Assembly: GCF_000188695.1 (NCBI RefSeq)
Contig: NW_004754917.1
Coordinates: 1,063,196-1,076,104 of the forward strand
Source of the DNA: Salpingoeca rosetta
Taxonomy: Eukaryota > Opisthokonta > Choanoflagellata > Craspedida > Salpingoecidae
Length of the DNA stretch: 12,909 bases
Direction: 5' to 3'
Below, piece by piece: positions 8,101-12,909 of the stretch; positions within the stretch are counted from its first letter, which is position 1; each line of letters opens with the position of its first letter. The notes below the pieces were generated by a model. That model was given only the letters and a program-made list of their open reading frames with translations. It was not told the origin of the DNA and searched no databases. The position numbers were made by a program, and so were the translations under genes.

Positions 8101-11100
8101 GCGTGTGGTTTTGTGTGTGTATGTGGGTGTGTGTGCGCGCGCGCGTGTGTGTGGAAAATGCAAGCTTGAGGGTGCGTACCGGCTTGATAGTTTCAAGGGC
8201 CTCCTGGCACGAGTCGAGGTAGACGAGCAGCTGCAGTTTCTCTTGAAGACGCGACACACGCGAGAGCTGGTGGTGGTGGTGGTGGTGGCGGTGTTCGTGG
8301 TGTTCGTCGTGTCGGTAAGAGCTGACGGGCGCACATACACGCGCACACTGGCCAAACGCAGGCACGTTGCCAGTGTGTACAAACACATGTAACACGTGCA
8401 GCCACACATACACACGCATTCACACGCATACACATGCATACACAGCAGCAGAGTGCAGGTGGCAACACGGGATGGGCCAACCCTGTAGACGAAGAGGTCA
8501 ATCTCAGCCATGGCCTTGCCGCTGTCGTGCTGCTTGTTCAGGAGATCACGCTCCTCCTTCGTGGGCATAAAGTCGTGCAGCAGCAGCTCCGCCTTGTCTC
8601 CGGGCAGCGCGTCGCTGTTCAGGGCCTCGATGTTGCTGATGATCACGTCCACCTCCGTCCCAAGCCGCCGCTGCGCAATTGCTGGTGGAGGGCAGCGGTG
8701 TGTGTGAGTGTGTGCGTGAGTATGTGTGCGTATGTGAAAGAGTGAGCATGTGTGTGTGTGTGTGTGCGAGTATGCGAGTATGTGTGTGTGTGTGTTTGTG
8801 TGGGAGTGGAAGACATGAAGCAAGTACGAAAGCGTGTGTGAGTTCGTGTTCGCAGCTGTGAATGAATGCAAATGCGTGTGACACTATGTGTGTGAGAGAG
8901 CACGGTGCAAAGCCAGGCTCCCGCGAGAACGTGTGCCCGTGTACAAGAACACGGACCCAGCATCTTGCCCATCATTACCGAGGTTGCGGGCGCGGTTGAG
9001 GTCAAGTACGGTGTCAGGGCCCTTGCGAACTGTTGGCAGCAGCAAATTGGAAGACGCGAAGAAGTTCGGGGAAGGGGAGGGTGCAAGAGCAGGGCACATC
9101 ATCAATGTACACGCGTTACAGCAAGCCAAGGCAGGCAGGAAGGGAAGGAAACAAACAAAGCAGGAAGATATGTGCCTGGAAGGCCAGGCGAGTGAAGACA
9201 CAAGGGGGCACGCATCGGTACAGACATACACACACACATACATACATACATGCATAAAGACAGACACAGGTACAGGCACAGACGTGCACACGCACCGTCG
9301 CGGAATTGCTCTGGGCGATTGGCCTTGGCCTTGTGTTTGTTTGTAGCCTGAGACTGGAGCTTGAAGGCCTCTTTGAACGAGTCGAAGTTGACCGACTGAA
9401 GGACAGCCAACACACACACACACACACAGACAAATAGGCACACACACACACACAGACAAACATACGTGTTGATGTGTGAGCATGTTGTGAGTTGCACATG
9501 TGTATGTGTGATGAACACACAAGCAAGCGTATACGCATGCATGTGTGTTGCGTGTATATGTGCACATGTGCACCTCAAAGATTGCCTCGTCGTCAATGTC
9601 CTGGAAGACAGTGCCCTGGATGCGGTGCTCTGGAAGCGCTGACCAGTTGAGCAGCGGCAGCTTCACGTCAACCTAACGCACGGGCGGCACATGCACAGTG
9701 GCATGTGAATGGTGAGGGTGCGGGTGCTGATGAAGGTGGGTGGGTGGTTGAGATGGAACTTAATTCGGGAAGCAAGGAGCGTGACTCTGCCAAAGGCCGA
9801 GGGCTAAGCGACGTCGCATACACATACACATATACAGGAAGACAATAGAAAGAGAGCATGCATCACCACACCACCATACCTGGATCTTCCTCTTCTTCGG
9901 GCCAGCAGCAGTCGCTGTTTGGGACGAGAGAGCGAGAGCATGGGTGCGTGTGTGCGTGTGCGTGCATGTGTGAGTGTGTGAGTGAGTGAGTGAGAGAGAG
10001 TGAGAGAGAGTGAGAGAGAGAGAGAGAGTGAGTGAGTGAGTGAGTGAGTGAGTGTGTGAGTGAGTGAGTGTGTGTGTGTGTGTGTGTGAGTGAGTGAGTG
10101 TGTGTGTGTGTGTGTGTGAGTGAGTGAGTGAGAGAGTGAGAGAGTGAGTGGGTGAGTGAGTGAGTGAGTGAGTGAGTGAGTGAGTGAGTGAGTGAGTGAG
10201 TGAGTGAGTGGGTGAGTGAGTGTGCAAAGCCATGCTGGCGTGAGTCATCGTGGAACACATGGATGTGGTACGGATGGATGTGAGTGCTTGTCGGGCGTGT
10301 GTGTGTGATACAAAGCGGGCAGGTCAAGCAAGTTGCTTCGTCTTTGACATCACAACGAACGGATCCTTGCAGCAAGACCCACTTGGCATTGCTGGTGCAG
10401 GTGGAGGTGGAGGTGGAGGTGGAGGTGGTGGCGGCGGCGGTGGCGGGGCGACAGCTGGAGTCGTAGGCGCAGTATCGGGTGGTGCTGTGTTGAACAGAGG
10501 CGAGCAAACAAGCAAAGCAAAGGGGAAGTTATGATGTGCAAATGTGTACGAACGAAACAAATGGGGGCATGCCTCGCATGACGCACGTGCGTATGCGAGG
10601 GTGAGTGAGTGAGTGAGTGAGTGAGTGAGTGAGTGAGTGAGTGAGTGTGTGTGCATCATGTGTCTCATGTGCGCGCGTACGTGCGGCGGTGGTTGGCGCG
10701 TCCGTGGCCAGCGGTTCATCCATTGACGTGAAGTTGTCGCGAGTCAGCACAACTTTGGAGCCTACAAACACGCACGAGTGCATGTTTGTGTTGAAAGGAG
10801 GCCAGCGTGGAGTTTAGCAGACGTACGAGCGTGAGTGCGGCGGGGGCCGTGTGTTTAAGCGAGCAACAGCAGCAATGAAGACAGAACCACCACGACCACG
10901 ACCACGACCACGACCACCACCATCATCGTCATGTGTGTACCGTCTTGCGGGCGCTCGATGCGTCGAAGTGTCTCCGCAACGGAATTCGCCTCCTCCAATT
11001 TCTGATGCGAGGGCAGTAGCCCGCAGGTGGCAATGGTGGCGGTGGTGGTCGGAGCGGTAAGAAGATGGTGTGGTAACGTTCTCGGGCACAGAACAGAATT

Positions 11101-11551
11101 AGCACGCAAGACAGGGACACACCCACCCACCCACCCACTCCCCCCCCCACACACACGCCTGCTTGCAACAAAGCGGACACAGCATGTGCAAGCACCTTGG
11201 CGGCGGCTTGGAACTGGTCGCGAGTGGACTGGAGGTCGTGTTTGAGGACAGATATCTCGTGGCTGTAGCGCGACACGGCCGTCTCGTGCGCCGCCTTCTC
11301 CTCCTGCAGCCGCTCCTGCAGCCCATCGCACTGGTACTTGCTGTCCGCAAGGTCCTTGTGCAGCTCGCCTGGCGTGTGTGTGCGTGTGTGTGCGTGTGCG
11401 TGTGCGTGTGCGTGTGCGTGTGCGTGTGCGTGTGCGTGTGCGTGTGCGTGTGCGTGTGCGTGTGCGTGTGCGTGGTGGTGTGTGTGTGTGCGGGAGGGAT
11501 TGAGTGGGAGGGGGGGGGTAGCGGACGGGATTGAGTGAGGGTAGTGGGAAT

Positions 11552-11614
<63 letters not shown>

Positions 11615-12422
11615 TGATGACACGGGCAATTCGCGCAACGACTACACAGCGCAGCAAAACCACGCTCAAACCGCTCTTGTTTGTATCTGTTCACGTGCAG
11701 GCACATGGATGCGTGTGCGTGCATGTGCATGTGTACGCGAATGGAAAGTGCACGCACTTATAACGCCTGTGAGACGCTCCTCTTCCTTCTCCGCCGCCTT
11801 CTTCGTGTCAGCCAGTGACACCTGCGCAGAAGCAAGCCGTTGGCATGCGGTGTCAAGAATAGGCAGTGGCCGAGAAAGAATAGGAAGCCAAGGAGGAGAA
11901 AACGAAGAGGGGGGGGGGCGGGAAGTAATCACACACATACACAAACATAAACACAGTGCATGTTGGCTGGTGTCAAAACTCGATGGTATCATCAGTGACG
12001 TGTCAATACCTCCAGTTCCTGGATGCGCTCCAAGTCCTTCACACGCGCCTCGGCTTCACGCGCCTGAAACACACACGCACACACACACACACAAGTATTG
12101 GAATGTCAGTGCAGATGCAAGGGAGTGCATTAAGTGACGAGCATGTGCGTATGTGTGCCAAGTGGTTGATGATGCACGTGTTGCGTGGTTGTGTTTGTGG
12201 AGGCACATTAACAGGTGTCCATGTGTGTCCATGTGTGTCTACGTATCCATGTGTTTGTGCATCCAGGCATGCATGCGTGTGTGTGTGTGTGTGTACATGT
12301 GTGTACATGTGTGTGTGGCGAGCGCACCAGTTCTGCGACGTTCAGGAAGTTGTCCTGGTATGCGTCCATCTGCTCCTTGAGGGCGGGCGGTGCAGACTTG
12401 GACAGCTCCTGCACGCCCAAAT

Positions 12423-12477
<55 letters not shown>

Positions 12478-12707
12478 CACACACACACAGATACCAGTAC
12501 ACACAGCAGGTGTGCGTAATCTTGTGAGTGGTATGTTCGCAACAAGCAAACAAACAAACAAACAAACAAACAAACAAACAAACAAACAAACAAACAAACA
12601 AACAAACAAACAAACAAACAAACAAACAAACAAACAAACAAACAGCATCACGTTACCTCGATGAGCGGCATTAGGCCCAACTGCGTGAATTCCTCTTGCA
12701 GCGCAAC
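5192..12707 (-). CDS. FMNL/FRL-class formin, actin nucleator (22 exons; N-terminus outside window)
   Basis: I assembled these minus-strand exons from GT-AG junctions. In gene order they are 12657-12707, 12328-12408, 12010-12063, 11758-11821, 11196-11368, 10941-11001, 10681-10761, 10383-10484, 9880-9914, 9574-9672, 9296-9395, 8979-9029, 8482-8681, 8180-8266, 7773-7841, 7529-7609, 7112-7241, 6750-6876, 6250-6385, 5783-5956, 5445-5528 and 5192-5275. The total is 2124 nt (707 residues plus stop), and the phase agrees at every one of the 21 joins. Order of parts: FH3 tail, coiled coil (about 45-160), FH1 (16 Pro, 202-217), FH2 (about 228-615), DAD (658-676) and a short tail. Collinearity with animal FMNL is close, for example ILAFGNYLNS-rrGcAYGFKL and the LDKAAAVSL segment. 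Formins nucleate and processively elongate unbranched actin filaments. The missing 5' exons should encode the GTPase-binding and DID regions. One donor is ambiguous (5783 or 5789, same phase). Confidence 0.93.
5347..5404. repeat. 42-bp intronic tandem duplication
   Basis: The 16-mer gaatgcaagctcgtgc occurs at 5347-5362 and 5389-5404, separated by GT-rich sequence, inside the last formin intron (5276-5444). Confidence 0.85.
5403..5440. repeat. (GT)n tract abutting the DAD exon donor
   Basis: An imperfect GT/GTAC tract lies in the final formin intron, ending four bases before the exon border at 5445. In the sense direction it is a CA-rich stretch right after the 5' splice site. Confidence 0.85.
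6003..6080. repeat. (AC)n / ACAG compound repeat
   Basis: An interrupted AC tract with CAGACACA units runs into ACACGCGCGCGC in formin intron 5957-6249. Sense orientation is TG-rich. Confidence 0.9.
6517..6551. repeat. (GT)n followed by G12 homopolymer
   Basis: A short GT tract is followed by 12 G at 6540-6551 in formin intron 6386-6749. Homopolymer length may be unreliable. Confidence 0.85.
6695..6726. repeat. (TGG)n tract
   Basis: About ten TGG units in formin intron 6386-6749, near the 5' splice site of exon 6750-6876; CCA in the sense direction. Confidence 0.9.
7022..7110. repeat. TG-rich simple repeat
   Basis: Imperfect TG/TATG repeat in formin intron 6877-7111, reaching to the 5' splice site of exon 7112-7241. 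Confidence 0.85.
7394..7489. repeat. (AC)n then (AAAC/GAAC)n compound repeat
   Basis: An AC/ACAT tract at 7394-7427 is followed by tetranucleotide AAAC and GAAC units to 7489 in formin intron 7242-7528. Confidence 0.9.
8070..8155. repeat. TG-rich repeat with GCGCGCG core
   Basis: Imperfect TG repeat with an alternating GC stretch near 8136-8144, in formin intron 7842-8179. Confidence 0.85.
8267..8291. repeat. (TGG)n forming a formin 3' splice site
   Basis: The sense strand reads (CCA)n directly into the CAG acceptor of exon 8180-8266, with few T residues in the usual polypyrimidine position. Confidence 0.8.
8333..8450. repeat. AC-rich imperfect repeat
   Basis: CACACGCAT and ACATACAC units in formin intron 8267-8481; TG-rich in the sense direction. 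Confidence 0.8.
8698..8806. repeat. TG-rich imperfect repeat
   Basis: GTGTGAGTGTGTGCG-type units and two purer GT tracts in formin intron 8682-8978. Confidence 0.85.
9223..9256. repeat. (ACAC/ACAT)n tract
   Basis: CACA followed by four ACAT units in formin intron 9030-9295. Confidence 0.85.
9409..9455. repeat. (AC)n tracts
   Basis: Two AC tracts split by AGACAAATAGGC in formin intron 9396-9573. The other half of the same intron is TG-rich. Confidence 0.9.
9880..9914 (-). other. Formin 35-nt micro-exon at FH1-FH2 boundary
   Basis: The acceptor is TCCCAAACAG|CG and the donor ATCCAG|GTATGG. With the split codon it encodes TTAAGPKKRKIQ. The basic K-K-R-K-I-Q stretch sits directly before the FH2 lasso, as a basic segment does in animal FMNL. 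Its length (11 codons plus 2 nt) is exactly what is needed to bring the phase-1 FH1 exon into the phase-0 FH2 exon, which supports it despite its size. Confidence 0.8.
9964..10223. repeat. (GTGA)n / (GT)n / (GA)n compound satellite
   Basis: This 260 bp block of GTGA tetranucleotides, with GAGA and two pure GT segments (10067-10088 and 10099-10118), makes up most of formin intron 9915-10382, the longest intron in the gene. Sense orientation is (TCAC)n. Confidence 0.95.
10383..10484 (-). other. Formin FH1 (polyproline) exon
   Basis: This 102 nt exon is phase 1 at both ends. It reads PPPDTAPTTPAVA and then 16 consecutive prolines (residues 202-217) and APAMP. It is the only long proline tract seen, so FH1 is much shorter than in animal FMNL proteins and would offer few profilin-actin docking sites. 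Part of the tract is a CCT-CCA hexanucleotide repeat and may vary in length. The donor is CCAA|GTGGGT and the acceptor TTCAACACAG|CA. Confidence 0.85.
10602..10653. repeat. (GTGA)n tract
   Basis: A run of GTGA units in the neighbouring formin intron 10485-10680. It is the same motif as the larger array across exon 10383-10484, flanking the FH1 exon on both sides. Confidence 0.95.
10886..10922. repeat. (CCACGA)n tract
   Basis: About five hexanucleotide units in formin intron 10762-10940, close to the 5' splice site of exon 10941-11001. Confidence 0.85.
11373..11490. repeat. (GTGTGC)n hexanucleotide repeat
   Basis: About 16 hexanucleotide units to 11472 are followed by GTGG and GT. The tract begins four bases outside exon 11196-11368, so its sense reading (GCACAC)n forms the region immediately upstream of the acceptor. 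Confidence 0.95.
11553..11611. repeat. (CA)29 microsatellite
   Basis: A near-perfect CA tract in the same intron as the GTGTGC repeat (11369-11757), in the opposite base-pairing orientation. Confidence 0.96.
12067..12093. repeat. (AC)n tract
   Basis: An AC tract directly beside the acceptor of exon 12010-12063, in intron 12064-12327. Sense TG. Confidence 0.9.
12275..12316. repeat. (TG)n / TGTACATG tract
   Basis: A TG tract at the other end of intron 12064-12327. Sense CA, complementary to the 12067-12093 tract. Confidence 0.9.
12424..12490. repeat. (CAGA)n then (CA)n
   Basis: About 13 CAGA units then AC, in formin intron 12409-12656; sense (TCTG)n serves as the polypyrimidine-like region of the acceptor at 12409-12410. 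Confidence 0.95.
12547..12644. repeat. (CAAA)24 tetranucleotide repeat
   Basis: A perfect 98 bp CAAA tract in the same intron, near its 5' splice site. Sense (TTTG)n; it creates the spurious Cys-Leu-Phe-Val open frames. Confidence 0.97.
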
Positions 12708-12869
12708 CTAAACAGCAGAAACATACATATGCATGATGGGCGCATGAACACGGGGAGTGGCCATGAGGGCTGAGTGTGTACTTGCTTGTGCTTGCTTACG
12801 AATCAAGGCTTCTATGCGTGGTAGTGGTCATGCTCTCGTATCCACAACTCTTCAGACATGCTTCACGTA

Positions 12870-12907
<38 letters not shown>

Positions 12908-12909
12908 TG
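12708..12909 (-). other. Partial formin intron, no exon recognised
   Basis: Upstream of the acceptor TGTTTAG|GTTGCG at 12707-12708 the sequence continues to the window edge, with a (CA)n tract at 12877-12904. A strong-looking donor GTAAGC occurs near 12799 on the minus strand. The phase-0 frame ending there has a stop two codons earlier, so I do not call an exon. Confidence 0.6.

Larger units (their letters stand above)
6250..9672 (-). other. Formin FH2 domain exons
   Basis: Ten exons (9574-9672 down to 6250-6385) encode residues 235-594, essentially the whole actin-binding FH2 ring. Recognisable parts in order: lasso with KLPLLNWSALPEHRIQGTVF and DDEAIFE; the linker with NFDSFKEAFK; LDLNRARNLAI across the 8979/8681 junction, where the Ile known to matter for actin contact in other formins appears conserved at about 319; the LFVYRLSRVSRLQEKL helix; KKLLEIILAFGNYLNS across the 7773/7609 junction; AYGFKLSAFD; DIRSRDRSQNLM; DKAAAVSLASM; and VTKYFAED followed by VLFGLFIRLRRYFE. 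Spacing between these blocks matches animal FMNL without long gaps, so the domain looks functional. Confidence 0.92.
10941..12707 (-). other. Formin exons for FH3 tail and coiled coil
   Basis: Six exons encode residues 1-161 of the visible part. Exon 12657-12707 gives LQEEFTQLGLMPLIE and exon 12328-12408 gives the KEQMDAYQDNFLNVAEL stretch. Both resemble the end of the armadillo-repeat FH3/DID region of FMNL and Diaphanous proteins, just before the helical dimerisation segment. Exons 12010-12063, 11758-11821, 11196-11368 and 10941-11001 encode a charged, heptad-like helix (many E, K, L and A, no Pro until residue 159), ending at E-R-P-Q-D. The donor of exon 11758-11821 was chosen at ATAA|GTGCGT because it restores phase 1; GGC|GTTATA would not. 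Confidence 0.85.

Noticed and set aside
12424..12644. Regular short repeats that could suggest a CRISPR-like or satellite array
   Set aside because: They are pure tetranucleotide microsatellites with no spacers, inside a eukaryotic intron.
12795..12880. Possible further formin exon ending at a GTAAGC donor
   Set aside because: The frame needed to join phase 0 to exon 12657-12707 has a stop two codons before the donor, and no FH3 motif is visible.

Overview
The window is nuclear DNA from a unicellular eukaryote. Genes are split by GT-AG introns of about 160-470 bp, microsatellites are abundant, and there are no operons or ribosome binding sites. A malectin-repeat secreted protein, a CREB/ATF-like bZIP and an FMNL-type formin lie together in a GC-rich, intron-dense locus. 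This fits a choanoflagellate best (Salpingoeca rosetta or a relative). That assignment is my inference from gene content and style, not a match I could run.

Layout. (1) 1-2064, minus strand: a secreted protein with a signal peptide, a divergent first malectin domain, and then near-identical malectin domains separated by Thr-only linkers. The linker+domain unit is duplicated with a 625-626 bp period. Single-base insertions at 46, 558 and 672 break its reading frame. The gene runs off the left edge. (2) 2065-2827: a divergent intergenic/5' region shared with the next gene, holding an E2F-like site and several CRE half-sites. (3) 2828-4700, plus strand: a 484-residue bZIP transcription factor in two coding exons, with a Gln-rich N-terminal region and a textbook basic-leucine zipper. 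(4) 4701-5191: a convergent 3' intergenic region filled by (TG)42 and about 195 bp of (GA)n. (5) 5192-12707, minus strand: 22 exons of an FMNL/FRL-class formin. I assembled these by hand from splice sites, and every junction keeps phase. Together they give 2124 nt, or 707 residues plus stop. They cover the end of the FH3 region, a coiled coil, a short FH1 with 16 consecutive prolines, a complete FH2 and a DAD autoinhibitory motif. The 5' exons lie beyond the right edge. (6) 12708-12909: intron sequence with a (CA)n tract and no recognisable exon.

The three genes need not work together. The malectin protein probably acts at the cell surface or in the extracellular matrix, the bZIP in the nucleus, and the formin in actin filament nucleation and elongation at the cortex. 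Most long open frames here are artefacts of simple repeats, such as poly-Val, poly-His/Thr and Ser-Leu translations.

I see no novel system of the defence or mobile-element kind. The observations most worth checking are the broken malectin array, the DAD-encoding cassette exon, and the composition and layout of the repeats inside the formin introns.
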